DNA of 64,000 nt from Leucobacter chromiiresistens (GTDB taxonomy: Bacteria; Actinomycetota; Actinomycetes; Actinomycetales; Microbacteriaceae), in the NCBI RefSeq assembly GCF_900102345.1, contig NZ_FNKB01000001.1, positions 558,001 through 622,000 of the forward strand, in the 5' to 3' direction. A model generated the notes under the pieces. That model was not told where the DNA came from. It was given only the letters and a program-made list of their open reading frames with translations, and did no database searches. This document shows positions 1 through 9,006 of the stretch, piece after piece. The position numbers and the translations under genes were made by a program. Position 1 is the first letter of the stretch; the number at the start of each line of letters is the position of its first letter.

Positions 1-36
1 GTGCACGCGGCCTTCCGCGTCGCCTGCAAATCTACC

Positions 37-1404
37 TCAGGCGGGCGAGGCGCCGGCCCGCAGGTCGTAGAGGCGCTTGAGCTTGCCCTCCGAGCGCGGC
101 AGCGATCCCGTCGGCGCGAGTTCGGCTGCGATCGTCGCCCCGATGCGATCCTTCACGCACTTCTGCAGGCGTCGCAGCGCGGCGTCGGCGCCCGCGGGGT
201 CCGCGTCGGGATCGGCCTCGATCCTGATCGTGAGGTGATCGAGCGCGGCCCGCTTCGTGAGTTCGAGCACGAAGTGGCTCGTCAGCCCCTCGACCTCGCA
301 CGCGATCTCCTCGATCTGAGTGGGGAAGAGGTTGACGCCGCGCAGAATGATCATGTCGTCGTTGCGTCCCGTGATCTTCGCGATGCGCCGGTGCGCGGGC
401 CGGCCGGTGCCGGGGTGGAGCGAGGTGAGGTCGCGCGTGCGGTAGCGGATCATGGGGAACGCCTCCTTCGAGAGCGTGGTGAAGACGAGCTCCCCGGTCT
501 GGCCGTCGGGCACCTGCTGCAACCGCTCGTCGATGATCTCGGGCAGGAAGTGATCCTCCCAGATGTGCGGGCCGTCCTGCGTCTCGACGCACTCGCTGCC
601 CACGCCGGGGCCCATCATCTCCGAGAGGCCGTAGATGTCGACGGCGCGGATGCCCATCCGCTCCTCGAGCTCGCGCCGCATCGCCTCGGTCCAGGGCTCC
701 GCGCCGCAGATCGCGACCTTGAGGCTCGTGCCGCGGGGGTCGAGGCCGGCCCGCTCGAACGCGTCGGCGATGGTGAGCAGGTAGCTGGGGGTGCACATGA
801 TCGCGTCGGGCTCGAAGTCGCGGATCAGCTGCACCTGCTTCTCGGTCTGCCCGCCCGACATGGGGATCACCACGCAGCCGAGCCGCTCGATGCCGGCGTG
901 CGCGCCGAGCCCGCCGGTGAACAGGCCGTACCCGTAAGCGTTGTGGACGCGCCAGCCGGGGCGCACCCCTGCGGCGTAGAGCGATCGGGCGATGAGATCG
1001 GCCCAGGTGTCGAGGTCGCGCTCCGTGTAGCCGACGACGGTGAGCCTGCCGGTGGTGCCGGATGAGGCGTGCACGCGGCGCACCTCGTCCATGGGCACGG
1101 CGAAGAGCCCGAAGGGGTAGTGGTCGCGCAGGTCGCTCTTCGTGGTGAAGGGCAGCTTCTCGATGTCGGCGAGCGCGCGGATGTCGTCGGGGTGCACGCC
1201 CGCCGCGGCGAACCTCTCGCGGTAGAACGGCACGTTCTCGTACGCGTGGCGCACCGTCCACTGCAGGCGCTCGAGCTGGAGCGCCTCGAGCTCGGCGCGG
1301 GTCAGCCGCTCCGCGGCGTGGAGGGCGTCGGGCTGCCCTCCGCCCGAAGCGGGCGCGGGTGCGACGGCGGCGGGGGCGACGGGATCGTGGGTCTCGGTGA
1401 TCAT
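37..1404 (-). CDS. paaK: phenylacetate-CoA ligase
   Basis: This 455-residue protein activates phenylacetate with ATP and CoA, the entry step of aerobic phenylacetate breakdown in the cytoplasm. It carries the adenylate-forming signature HASSGTTGR near residue 90, the IYGLSE motif in the middle, the YRTRDL segment before the C-terminal lid, and a lysine-containing GKLKRLYDL tail where the adenylation lysine of this family lies. Its length matches the PaaK family. The ATG at 1404 was chosen because the predicted protein then begins just before the ordered domain. It is read after paaI with a 53-nt gap, opposite to paaABCDE, so both arms of the pathway probably share one divergent control region. 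Confidence 0.95.
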   Translation of the reverse strand: MITETHDPVAPAAVAPAPASGGGQPDALHAAERLTRAELEALQLERLQWTVRHAYENVPFYRERFAAAGVHPDDIRALADIEKLPFTTKSDLRDHYPFGLFAVPMDEVRRVHASSGTTGRLTVVGYTERDLDTWADLIARSLYAAGVRPGWRVHNAYGYGLFTGGLGAHAGIERLGCVVIPMSGGQTEKQVQLIRDFEPDAIMCTPSYLLTIADAFERAGLDPRGTSLKVAICGAEPWTEAMRRELEERMGIRAVDIYGLSEMMGPGVGSECVETQDGPHIWEDHFLPEIIDERLQQVPDGQTGELVFTTLSKEAFPMIRYRTRDLTSLHPGTGRPAHRRIAKITGRNDDMIILRGVNLFPTQIEEIACEVEGLTSHFVLELTKRAALDHLTIRIEADPDADPAGADAALRRLQKCVKDRIGATIAAELAPTGSLPRSEGKLKRLYDLRAGASPA

Positions 1405-1457
1405 GGATTCGCTCTTTCGTCTTCGAAGGCTCAGGGGCGGGCAGGCTGGGGGGCAAG

Positions 1458-1934
1458 CTAGGGGTCGGTCAGGGGCGGGAGGGGCCGGTCGGTGGCGAAC
1501 GACCGGCCCCGGAACTCGGCGATCGTGTCGCCGCGCTGGTCGCGCACGGTGATGTCGTAGAGCCCGTTGCGCCCCGACACCCATCGCCGCTCGGCGACGG
1601 CGGTGAGCGTGTCGCCGGCGCGGCTGGCGCGGGTGAAGGTGATGTCGACGCCGGAGGCGACGACGGCGTGCTCGCCCTCGTTGCACGCGTAGGCGAAGGC
1701 CGTGTCGGCGAGGGTGAAGACCATGCCGCCGTGCGTGATGCCGAAGCCGTTGACCATGTCGTCGCGCACGGTCATGGCGAGCTCGGCTCGGCCGCGCTCG
1801 AGTGCGCGGAGGCGGATGCCGAACGCGGTCTTCGCGGTGTCGGCCTGCAGCATGGCGGTGGCGGCCCAGCTCGGGTCGAAGGCGATGCGATCCTCGATGC
1901 CGTCCTGCGGCATCACGTCTGCGGGTGTACTCAT
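1458..1934 (-). CDS. paaI: hydroxyphenylacetyl-CoA thioesterase PaaI
   Basis: A 158-residue single hotdog-fold thioesterase. The GITHGGMVFTLADTAFAYA segment around residues 70-88 holds the HGG turn and the catalytic aspartate typical of PaaI. In this pathway PaaI clears dead-end ring-hydroxylated CoA thioesters and recovers CoA. The start at 1934 is preceded by a GGAG ribosome site six bases upstream; reading could extend further upstream but into the operator. It is the first gene of the paaI-paaK transcript and faces paaA. Confidence 0.92.
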   Translation of the reverse strand: MSTPADVMPQDGIEDRIAFDPSWAATAMLQADTAKTAFGIRLRALERGRAELAMTVRDDMVNGFGITHGGMVFTLADTAFAYACNEGEHAVVASGVDITFTRASRAGDTLTAVAERRWVSGRNGLYDITVRDQRGDTIAEFRGRSFATDRPLPPLTDP

Positions 1935-1977
1935 GTGGCGCTCCATTGCGTCGGTGGGAACGGTGCGCCTCTCCCCT

Positions 1978-2006
1978 TTGCGGTGCCGCGGGGGGAGGCG
2001 TATACT
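1978..2006 (+). promoter_or_regulatory. predicted paaA promoter
   Basis: TTGCGG at 1978-1983 and TATACT at 2001-2006 are separated by exactly 17 bases, a good sigma70-type match in such GC-rich DNA. Transcription would begin near 2013, giving a leader of roughly 115 bases before paaA. The -10 overlaps the PaaR-like operator. Confidence 0.6.
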
Positions 2007-2027
2007 GACTGAATGGTCGGTCAGTAA
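1999..2027 (-). promoter_or_regulatory. predicted paaI-paaK promoter
   Basis: On the minus strand TTACTG (2022-2027) and TATACG (1999-2004) are 17 bases apart. The two hexamers bracket the operator, so a repressor bound there would block this promoter and the facing paaA promoter together. Confidence 0.55.
2004..2025. promoter_or_regulatory. PaaR-like operator
   Basis: The 22-bp imperfect inverted repeat reads ACTGACTGAAT followed by GGTCGGTCAGT. Its ACTGAC half-sites resemble the ACTNACCG operators of TetR-family PaaR repressors in actinobacteria, which are released by phenylacetyl-CoA. No paaR gene lies in the window, so the regulator must be encoded elsewhere. Confidence 0.7.
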
Positions 2028-2128
2028 TTCCGTTGACGACTCTACCACCAGTGTTCCGCCCGTGGCGAGACTTCACGAGCATTCGCACCGGCCGATCCCG
2101 AACCCGCACCCAGACACGGAGGCATCAG

Positions 2129-3094
2129 ATGACATCGACGACCGATGAACTCGCCGAAGTCGCCGAGCAGCAGCGCTTCGACGCCCTGATCGCAGACGAG
2201 CAGCGCATCGAGCCCCGGGACTGGATGCCCGAGGCGTACCGCCGCACCCTCATCCGGCAGATCTCGCAGCACGCGCACTCCGAGATCATCGGCATGCAGC
2301 CCGAGGCGAACTGGATCACGCGCGCCCCGAGCCTCAAGCGCAAGTCCATCCTCATCGCGAAGGTGCAGGACGAGGCGGGCCACGGGCTCTACCTCTACTC
2401 GGCCGCGCAGACCCTCGGCATCACCCGCGAGGAGATGACCGACGCGCTCATCGAGGGCCGCGCCCGCTACTCGTCGATCTTCAACTACCACACGCCGACC
2501 TGGGCCGACATGGGCGCCATCGGCTGGCTCGTCGACGGCGCCGCGATCTGCAATCAGGTGCCGCTCTGCCGCGCCTCCTACGGCCCCTACGGCCGCGCGA
2601 TGGTGCGCATCTGCAAAGAGGAGTCCTTCCACCAGCGCCAGGGGTTCGAGATTCTGTACGAGCTCTCCCACGGCACCGCCGAGCAGAAGCGCATGGCGCA
2701 AGACGCGGTCGACCGCTGGTACTGGCCCTCGCTCATGATGTTCGGCCCGAGCGACGACGCATCGCCCAACTCGGCGCAGTCGATGGCCTGGAAGATCAAG
2801 CGGTTCTCGAACGACGAGCTGCGCCAGCGCTTCGTCGGCATGTGCGTGCCGCAGTTCGAGGCGCTCGGCCTCGAGTGCCCCGACCGCGACCTGCGCTACG
2901 ACGAGGAGACGGGCCGGTGGATCATGGGCGAGATCGACTGGAACGAGTTCTCCGAGGTGCTCGCCGGCCGCGGCCCCGCCAACGCCGAGCGCCTCCGCCA
3001 CCGGCGCGAGGCCCACGACGACGGCGCCTGGGTGCGCGAGGCCGCCGCCGCCTACGCGCAGAAGATGCAGGATCGCCGCCGCTTCGCGGCCTGA
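2129..3094 (+). CDS. paaA: phenylacetyl-CoA epoxidase subunit A
   Basis: The 321-residue catalytic di-iron subunit of the ring-1,2-epoxidase that turns phenylacetyl-CoA into the epoxide. Iron-ligand helices are visible as DEAGHG near residue 80 and the EESFHQRQG segment near residue 165, both with the E-x-x-H pattern of bacterial multicomponent monooxygenases. The start at 2129 has a GGAGG site at 2118-2122 with six-base spacing. It opens the paaABCDE operon and needs PaaC for folding and PaaE for electrons. Confidence 0.96.
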   Translation: MTSTTDELAEVAEQQRFDALIADEQRIEPRDWMPEAYRRTLIRQISQHAHSEIIGMQPEANWITRAPSLKRKSILIAKVQDEAGHGLYLYSAAQTLGITREEMTDALIEGRARYSSIFNYHTPTWADMGAIGWLVDGAAICNQVPLCRASYGPYGRAMVRICKEESFHQRQGFEILYELSHGTAEQKRMAQDAVDRWYWPSLMMFGPSDDASPNSAQSMAWKIKRFSNDELRQRFVGMCVPQFEALGLECPDRDLRYDEETGRWIMGEIDWNEFSEVLAGRGPANAERLRHRREAHDDGAWVREAAAAYAQKMQDRRRFAA

Positions 3095-3108
3095 CGCCCG
3101 CCGAGCGG

Positions 3109-3163
3109 CGAACCCCGCGCACCGAGCGCTGAGCCCCGCGCCCGGCACCGAACCCCGCGCACC
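3109..3163. repeat. 15-bp direct repeat between paaA and paaB
   Basis: CGAACCCCGCGCACC occurs at 3109-3123 and again at 3149-3163, exactly 40 bp apart, within the 113-base gap between paaA and paaB. The rest of the gap is C-rich and has no recognisable gene. Confidence 0.5.
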
Positions 3164-3207
3164 CCGCCCGCCGGGGCGGCGCACGCAGCAGATACGAGGA
3201 GACGAAG

Positions 3208-3513
3208 ATGTCGACACCCGGAGAGACGGGCACCGAGGCCTGGCCCCTGTGGGAGGTGTTCATACGCGCGAACCGCGGACTGAGCCACGTGCACGCGGGA
3301 TCCCTGCACGCTCCCGATGAGGCGATGGCCCTCCGCAACGCCCGCGACCTCTACACGCGGCGCCACGAGGGCGTCTCGATCTGGGTCGTGCCGGCGGCGG
3401 CGATCACCACCAGCGACCCGGATTCGAAGGGCGTGTTCTTCGAGTCGCCCGCGGGCAAGAACTTCCGCCACGCCGTCTACTACGCCCGCGCCGAAGGGGT
3501 GAAGCACCTGTGA
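3208..3513 (+). CDS. paaB: phenylacetyl-CoA epoxidase subunit B
   Basis: A 101-residue small subunit matching the PaaB family in length and sequence, including the opening WPLWEVFIRANRGLSHVHAGS and a conserved HAVYYARAEGVKHL ending. It bridges PaaAC heterodimers in the epoxidase and has no known active site. An AGGAGA ribosome site precedes the ATG. It overlaps paaC by four bases (GTGA), indicating translational coupling. Confidence 0.95.
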   Translation: MSTPGETGTEAWPLWEVFIRANRGLSHVHAGSLHAPDEAMALRNARDLYTRRHEGVSIWVVPAAAITTSDPDSKGVFFESPAGKNFRHAVYYARAEGVKHL

Positions 3514-4391
3514 GCGCGCAGACGAAGCCGGAGGCTGCCACGGCGCAGACGGCGACGGCGCGCCCGGACGCGGCCGACCCGCACGGCGACGTCAGCGTCG
3601 ACGACCTCGAACTCGCCGACGAGCTGACCGGAGCCGGCGCCGGCGCCTCGGCGACGCCCGACACGGCCGAGTACGCGCTGCGACTCGGAGACGACGCCCT
3701 GATCCTCGCCCAGCAACTCGGCTGGTGGGTGTCGCGCGGGCCCGAGCTCGAGGAGGATCTCGCGCTGAGCAACATCGCGCTCGACCTGCTCGGGCACGCG
3801 CGCTCCCTGCTGCACTACGCGGGCAGCGCGACCGGGCGCAGCGAAGACGACCTGGCGTTCTGGCGCGACGAGCCCGAGTTCCGCAACTGCTGGCTGGTCG
3901 AGCAGCCGAACGGCCACTACGGCGACACGATCGCCCGCCAGTTCCTCTTCTCGGCGTACCAGGCCGAACTGTACCGCGAGCTGCTCGGCAGCAGTGATGC
4001 GACCCTCAGCGCCATCGCCGGGAAGGCCGAGCGGGAGGTGCGCTACCACCTCGACCACTCGGCCCAGTGGATGCTGCGGCTCGCGCTCGGCACCGACGCA
4101 TCGCGCACCCGCATCACCGCGTCGCTGCGCGACCTGTGGCCGTACGTCGACGAGCTCTTCGCCGACGACGAACTCGCCGAGCGCCTCGCCGGCGTCGCCC
4201 CGCGCCCGAGCGCGCTGCGCGCCGGCTTCGATCGCACGGTGGGCGCGGTGCTCGCCGAGGCCGAGCTCGACGCCCCCGACGTGCAGCCGGCGCTCGCGCG
4301 CGGGCGTCGCGGCTTGCACAGCACGCGGCTCGGCTACCTGCTCGCCGAGATGCAGTGGCTCCCCCGACGGCATCCCGGAGCATCGTGGTGA
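3510..4391 (+). CDS. paaC: phenylacetyl-CoA epoxidase subunit C
   Basis: A 293-residue structural partner of PaaA with the same four-helix fold. The YALRLGDDALILAQQLGWWVSRGPELEEDLALSNIALDLLGHAR region is the family's hallmark (seen about residues 50-95). The GTG at 3510 overlaps the paaB stop. About 45 N-terminal residues are rich in Ala, Thr and Asp and look disordered, longer than in the E. coli protein. Confidence 0.94.
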   Translation: MSAQTKPEAATAQTATARPDAADPHGDVSVDDLELADELTGAGAGASATPDTAEYALRLGDDALILAQQLGWWVSRGPELEEDLALSNIALDLLGHARSLLHYAGSATGRSEDDLAFWRDEPEFRNCWLVEQPNGHYGDTIARQFLFSAYQAELYRELLGSSDATLSAIAGKAEREVRYHLDHSAQWMLRLALGTDASRTRITASLRDLWPYVDELFADDELAERLAGVAPRPSALRAGFDRTVGAVLAEAELDAPDVQPALARGRRGLHSTRLGYLLAEMQWLPRRHPGASW

Positions 4392-4894
4392 CCGCGGGGC
4401 GCCCCGCCGAACCCGAGGCGGCGCGGGTCTGGGACATCGCGGCGGAGGTGCCGGATCCCGAGGTGCCCGTGCTCACCATCGCAGACCTGGGCGTGCTCCG
4501 CACCGTCTCCACCGCCGCCGACGAGGTGCGCGTCGTGCTGACGCCCACCTATTCGGGGTGCCCCGCCATCGACCAGATGCGCGACGACGTCGCCCAGCGG
4601 CTGCGCGCCGCCGGCTATGCGCGCGTGCGCGTCGACACCACGCTCAGCCCGGCGTGGACGACCGACTGGATGAGCGAGGCGGGCAAGCGCAAGCTCGCCG
4701 CGTACGGCATCGCGCCCCCCGACTTCCGGTCGGCGGCGCGCTCGGGGCCGATCCCCGTCGCCCTCGCGGTCAAGTGCCCGCGCTGCCACTCGACCCGCAC
4801 CCGCGAGATCGCCCGGTTCGGCTCGACCTCGTGCAAAGCCCTGTACGAGTGCCGCGAGTGCCTCGAGCCGTTCGACTACTTCAAGGTCCACTAG
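4388..4894 (+). CDS. paaD: epoxidase maturation protein PaaD
   Basis: A 168-residue protein with a MIP18/SufT-type domain (about residues 10-95) followed by a cysteine-rich tail, CPRC then CKALYECREC near residues 130-160, that would bind zinc or an iron-sulfur cluster. PaaD is needed for the epoxidase, probably in cluster assembly for PaaE. The GTG at 4388 overlaps the paaC stop; a second in-frame GTG at 4385 is equally possible. A GGAG lies at 4377-4380. Confidence 0.92.
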   Translation: MTAGRPAEPEAARVWDIAAEVPDPEVPVLTIADLGVLRTVSTAADEVRVVLTPTYSGCPAIDQMRDDVAQRLRAAGYARVRVDTTLSPAWTTDWMSEAGKRKLAAYGIAPPDFRSAARSGPIPVALAVKCPRCHSTRTREIARFGSTSCKALYECRECLEPFDYFKVH

Positions 4895-4901
4895 GAGCAT
4901 C

Positions 4902-6005
4902 ATGGCCGCCATCAACCTGGGCGCGCGGCAGCGCGCGACGTTCCACGAACTCCGGGTCGCCGAGGTGCGCCCGCTGACCGAATCGAGCGTCGAGGTGACG
5001 TTCGAGGTTCCCGATCGGCTCGCACCCGACTTCGCCTACCTCGCCGGGCAGTACCTCGCCCTGCGCGCCACGGTCGACGGCGAGGATCTGCGCCGCTCGT
5101 ACTCGATCTGCCGCCCCCCGACGCCGGGCCGCATCTCCGTCGCCGTCAAGCGAGACCTCGGCGGCCGCTTCTCCACCTGGGCGAACGACTCGCTGCGACC
5201 CGGCGACACCCTGCAGGTGATGACGCCGCAGGGCGCCTTCACCTCGAACCTCGACGAGCTCGACGGCCGCCACGTCGTCGGCGTCGCCGCCGGCTCCGGC
5301 ATCACCCCGATCATCACGATGGCGCACCGGGTGCTCACGCACAGCGAGACGAGCCGCTTCGATCTCCTCTTCACGAACCGGTCGTCGCTCGACGTCATGT
5401 TCGTCGAGGAGCTCGCCGACCTCAAGGACCGGTATCCGCAGCGCTTCGCCATCCACCACGTGCTCTCCCGCGAGCAGCGGTCGGCGCCGGTGATGTCTGG
5501 GCGACTCGACGAGGATCGCCTGCGCACCATCCTGGGCACCGTGATCCCGGTCGATCAGACCGACGAATGGGTGCTCTGCGGCCCCTTCGAGCTCGTGCAG
5601 CTGTGCCGCGACCTGCTGGCCGAGCTCGGCGTCGACCCGGCGCACGTGCGCTTCGAGCTGTTCTCGACCGGCGAGCCCGCCCCCACCCGGGCGCGCCCCG
5701 TCGAAGTGCGCGCCGGCGAGCGCACGATCGCGATCGACTTCACCCTCGACGGCACCTCCGCGAGCGTCGAGAGCCCCGTCAGCGCGCACGAGACCATTCT
5801 GAACGCCGCCCTGCGCGTGCGCAGCGACGTGCCGTTCGCCTGCGCCGGCGGCGTCTGCGGCACCTGCCGCGCTCGGGTGGTCGAGGGATCGGTGTCCATG
5901 ACCGAGAACTACGCCCTCGAAGCCGACGAGATCGAGCGCGGCTACGTGCTCACCTGCCAGTCCCACCCGCAATCAGACCGCGTCGTCGTCGACTACGACG
6001 CGTGA
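4902..6005 (+). CDS. paaE: phenylacetyl-CoA epoxidase reductase PaaE
   Basis: A 367-residue NAD(P)H reductase that feeds electrons to PaaA. FAD binding is marked by RRSYSICRPP near residue 65, NAD binding by VGVAAGSGITPI near residue 130, and a C-terminal plant-type 2Fe-2S ferredoxin domain by cysteines at about 314, 319, 322 and 352 (C-x4-C-x2-C-x29-C). It follows paaD by seven bases and completes paaABCDE. Confidence 0.95.
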   Translation: MAAINLGARQRATFHELRVAEVRPLTESSVEVTFEVPDRLAPDFAYLAGQYLALRATVDGEDLRRSYSICRPPTPGRISVAVKRDLGGRFSTWANDSLRPGDTLQVMTPQGAFTSNLDELDGRHVVGVAAGSGITPIITMAHRVLTHSETSRFDLLFTNRSSLDVMFVEELADLKDRYPQRFAIHHVLSREQRSAPVMSGRLDEDRLRTILGTVIPVDQTDEWVLCGPFELVQLCRDLLAELGVDPAHVRFELFSTGEPAPTRARPVEVRAGERTIAIDFTLDGTSASVESPVSAHETILNAALRVRSDVPFACAGGVCGTCRARVVEGSVSMTENYALEADEIERGYVLTCQSHPQSDRVVVDYDA

Positions 6006-6021
6006 CCGAACCGGAGCCCGC

Positions 6022-6825
6022 ATGATCACTCTGACCATCGCCGACGACGTCGCGGAGATCACCCTCGACGCGCCCGAGCGCCTGAACGCGCTCGGCCCCG
6101 ACGACCTCCGCGAGCTCTCGGAGGCATACGCGCGCGCCGAGCAGCAGCGGGTGCGCGCACTCGTGCTGCGCGGGGAGGGGCTCGCGTTCTGCGCGGGGCG
6201 CGACATCTCGGGCGTCGACCCGCGCACCGACGACGTACACGGCTATCTCGGCGAGCTCGTGCAGCCGCTGCTCGAGCGCATGAGCCGCTTCCCCGCCCCC
6301 ACGTTCGCCGCCGCGCACGGCGCGTGCCTCGGCGTCGGGCTCGGACTGCTCATCGCGACCGACGTGGTCTACGTCGCCGAGACCGCGAAGATCGGGAGCC
6401 CCTTCGCGAACCTCGGCGCGACCCTCGACTCGGGCGGGCACGCCCTGTTCTTCGAGCGGCTCGGCGCTCACCGCACCCTCGACCTCATCTACTCGGGCCG
6501 CCTCATGTCGGGCGCCGAGGCCGTGGCCTCGGGCCTCTTCTCGCGGTCGTTCCCCGACGCCGAGGTGCTCGACGCGACCCGTGCGGCTGCGGCGAGCGCG
6601 GCGCGCGGCGCGACCGAGGCGTTCCTCGCGTCGAAGGCGCTCGTCGCCGAGCTGCGCGATGAGCGCCTCGGGCTGTGGCGGTCGATGGCGCACGAGAACC
6701 GCGTGCAGGCCGCGCTCTGCGGCACCGACGACTACCGGGAGGGGTTCGCGGCGTTCCAGCAGAAGCGGCGGCCCGAGTTCACCGGCGGCTCCCGCTCCCA
6801 GCGCTCCTCCGAGGTGCAGGCGTGA
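6022..6825 (+). CDS. enoyl-CoA hydratase/isomerase (PaaF/PaaG-like)
   Basis: A 267-residue crotonase-fold enzyme. The oxyanion-hole loops are seen as AFCAGRDISG near residue 57 and HGACLGVGLGLLIATD near residue 100. By position directly after paaE it most likely handles a pathway intermediate, either isomerising the ring epoxide (PaaG role) or hydrating dehydroadipyl-CoA (PaaF role); the sequence alone does not separate these. The stop overlaps the next start by four bases, and the last 15 residues are Ser/Gln-rich and variable. Confidence 0.85.
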   Translation: MITLTIADDVAEITLDAPERLNALGPDDLRELSEAYARAEQQRVRALVLRGEGLAFCAGRDISGVDPRTDDVHGYLGELVQPLLERMSRFPAPTFAAAHGACLGVGLGLLIATDVVYVAETAKIGSPFANLGATLDSGGHALFFERLGAHRTLDLIYSGRLMSGAEAVASGLFSRSFPDAEVLDATRAAAASAARGATEAFLASKALVAELRDERLGLWRSMAHENRVQAALCGTDDYREGFAAFQQKRRPEFTGGSRSQRSSEVQA

Positions 6826-7322
6826 ACGCGGGTGCGGGCGTGAGCGCGGGTGCGAGTGCGAGCGCGGGCGCGGGTGCAGGCGTGAGCGCGGGCAACTACG
6901 TCGCCGAGCACGGCGCCGGCGAGCTGGCCGACGCGATGGGCATCGAGTTCCTCGAGTACACCGTCGAGCGCACGGTCGCCCGCATGCCGGTGCGGGGCAA
7001 TCGGCAGACCGTCGGGTTCCTCCACGGCGGCGCCTACGTGGTGCTCGGCGAGACGCTCGGGTCGCTCGCGGCGAACCTCCACGCCGGGCCGGGTCGCCTC
7101 GCCGTGGGCATCGACATCAACGCGACGCACACGCACTCGGCCACCGCGGGCTTCGTGACCGCGGTCTGCACGCCCGTGCATCTCGGGCGCAGTCTCACCG
7201 TGCACGAGATCGTGGTCACCGACGAGGGGGGCCACCGGTGCTGCACGATGCGCATGAGCAACCTCGTCAAGGCGATGCCCTATCACGCGCGCACCGACGC
7301 GCTGCCCCGATCCGCGCCCTGA
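6822..7322 (+). CDS. hotdog-fold thioesterase
   Basis: A 166-residue hotdog thioesterase with the HGGAYVVLGETLGS active-site helix near residue 68. It belongs to the PaaI/YdiI class that hydrolyses aryl- or acyl-CoA esters; its place at the end of the paa operon suggests CoA recycling. The GTG at 6822 overlaps the upstream stop. The first 24 residues are a Gly/Ala/Ser repeat containing further in-frame GTG codons at 6840 and 6882, so the true start could be any of these. Its 3' end overlaps the facing MocR gene by 40 bases. Confidence 0.82.
   Translation: MNAGAGVSAGASASAGAGAGVSAGNYVAEHGAGELADAMGIEFLEYTVERTVARMPVRGNRQTVGFLHGGAYVVLGETLGSLAANLHAGPGRLAVGIDINATHTHSATAGFVTAVCTPVHLGRSLTVHEIVVTDEGGHRCCTMRMSNLVKAMPYHARTDALPRSAP
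6826..6892 (+). repeat. GTGAGCGCGGGTGC-type low-complexity repeat
   Basis: Degenerate copies of GTGAGCGCGGG and GCGGGTGC are strung together at the beginning of the thioesterase gene and encode alternating Gly, Ala and Ser. Several in-frame GTG codons inside it make the start ambiguous. Confidence 0.55.
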
Positions 7323-8818
7323 ACTGCGCCCCGGTCCTCGCCCCGATCCTCGCACCGATCCTCGTTCCGAGCCCCCGCCAGCACCTCGGTGATGTGCTGC
7401 AGCGCCCCGTGCAGCTGCACGTCGCTCGCCGCCCCGTAGCCGAGCACCAGGCCGTGCGGGGCGCTCGCGGGGTCGTCGTAGTACTCGTGCAGCGGGGTCG
7501 TGGCCACCCCCCGCGCCGCGAGCTCGCGCACCGCCGCGGCGGCCGTCGGCCCCGGCTCCCAGGTCAGCGTCGCGTGCAGCCCGGCCTCGACCGCGTGCAC
7601 GCGCACCCCAGGCGCACCCGCGAACGCGTCGATCACGAGCGTGCGGCGATGCGCGTACGCGCGCCCCACCCGCGCGAGGTGACGCCGCAGCCCGCCGCTC
7701 TCCAAGAACTCCGCGAGGGCGTGCTGCACCGTTCCCGAGAGCGGCAGCCCGAGATCGGCGCGCGCCGCGAGCGCCCGTTCGCGCACATCGGGGTGCCGCA
7801 CCACCACGTACCCGCACCGCAGCCACGGCGAGAGCGTCTTCGAGTAGCTGCCGACGAGGGCGACGCGGCGCTCGTCGTCGAGCGACGCGATCGCCGGCAG
7901 CGCGGGGGCGCCGTGGCGGAACTCGCTGTCGTAGTCGTCCTCGATCACGAGGGCGTCGCGCTCGCGCGCCCAGTCGAGCACGGCGAGGCGGCCTGCGACG
8001 GGCATGCGGCCGCCGAGCGGGTACTGGTGGCTCGGCGTGAGCAGCACGCCGGCGAACGGCCCCTCCTGCGCGCGCAGCGCCTCGACGTCGATGCCGCCGC
8101 CGCGCACGGGAACGCCGACGGAGTGCCCGCCCAGGCGCCGGATCACCCGGCGCGATGCGGGGTACCCCGGCTCCTCGGTCGCGATCCGCGCACCCACCGG
8201 CCCCTCCGCGCGGAGCGCGTGCATCAGCAGCGCGATCCCGTCGTTCGTGCCCGCGGTCAGCAGCACGTCGTCGCGGTCGCACCGCACGCCGCGGGCCTGC
8301 AGCAGATGGTCGGCGATCAGCTCCCGCAGGCGCGCGTCGCCCGCCGGCGGGGGCGGCACGGAGGGCAGGTCGCGGCGCAGCGCTCGGCGCCAGGCGGTCT
8401 GCCACTCGCGCGTGCCGCCGAACTGCGTGGAGGGGCTCCCGGGCGACAGGTGATGGGCGCTGCGCCCCGGGGCGCCGCTCCGGGCGCCGGGCGCGGGCGG
8501 ATCCCGATCGGGCCGCGCCGGGCGCGGCGTCGGCCGTCGCCCGGCGACGATGCTCAGATCCGCCGCGACGAAGGTGCCCGACCCCGGCACCGAGACGCAG
8601 TAGCCCTCGCCGATGAGCTCCTCGAACGCGGCGATGACGGTGCCGCGGGAGCAGCCCGTCGCGGCCGCGAGCGACCGGGAGGAGGGGAGCTGGGCGCCCG
8701 CCGCGATCTGCCCCGCGAGCACCGCTTCCCGCAGCTGCTCGACGAGGTGCTCCCGAGCCGTCGCCCCGGGCGCCGCGGTCGTGTCGAGCACGAGGTCGAC
8801 CGGGATCCGATGTCGCAT
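7283..8818 (-). CDS. MocR/PdxR-type GntR regulator
   Basis: A 511-residue fusion of an N-terminal GntR winged helix (about 20-85, with LPSSRSLAAATGCSRGTVIAAFEEL split across its helices) and a class I aminotransferase-like domain holding the PLP lysine in SYSKTLSP near residue 315. Such MocR proteins sense PLP or an amine and control a neighbouring gene. The adjoining divergent DapA-like gene is the obvious candidate target. The ATG at 8818 follows an AAAGG site. The last 25 residues are an Asp/Arg/Gly repeat and cross the end of the facing thioesterase gene. Confidence 0.88.
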   Translation of the reverse strand: MRHRIPVDLVLDTTAAPGATAREHLVEQLREAVLAGQIAAGAQLPSSRSLAAATGCSRGTVIAAFEELIGEGYCVSVPGSGTFVAADLSIVAGRRPTPRPARPDRDPPAPGARSGAPGRSAHHLSPGSPSTQFGGTREWQTAWRRALRRDLPSVPPPPAGDARLRELIADHLLQARGVRCDRDDVLLTAGTNDGIALLMHALRAEGPVGARIATEEPGYPASRRVIRRLGGHSVGVPVRGGGIDVEALRAQEGPFAGVLLTPSHQYPLGGRMPVAGRLAVLDWARERDALVIEDDYDSEFRHGAPALPAIASLDDERRVALVGSYSKTLSPWLRCGYVVVRHPDVRERALAARADLGLPLSGTVQHALAEFLESGGLRRHLARVGRAYAHRRTLVIDAFAGAPGVRVHAVEAGLHATLTWEPGPTAAAAVRELAARGVATTPLHEYYDDPASAPHGLVLGYGAASDVQLHGALQHITEVLAGARNEDRCEDRGEDRGAVQGADRGSASVRA

Positions 8819-9006
8819 CGCCGCCTTTCCGGTCCACTGAACATGAATGATTCCGGAGTAACGGTACAACCAGTCGGCGCGGCACGATAGTGCTCAGGCC
8901 GTTCGCGTCGATCGGAGACGCGCACGGCCGATCGCCCCGGGCGGCCCGATCCGCCCCCGATCCGCCCCCGATCCGCCCCCTCAGCACGTTCAGGAATGGA
9001 GCTCCC

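Noticed and set aside
1..1065. Plus-strand gene at the window start
   Set aside because: It lies opposite paaK, has Arg/Val/Gly-rich shadow composition and no domain.
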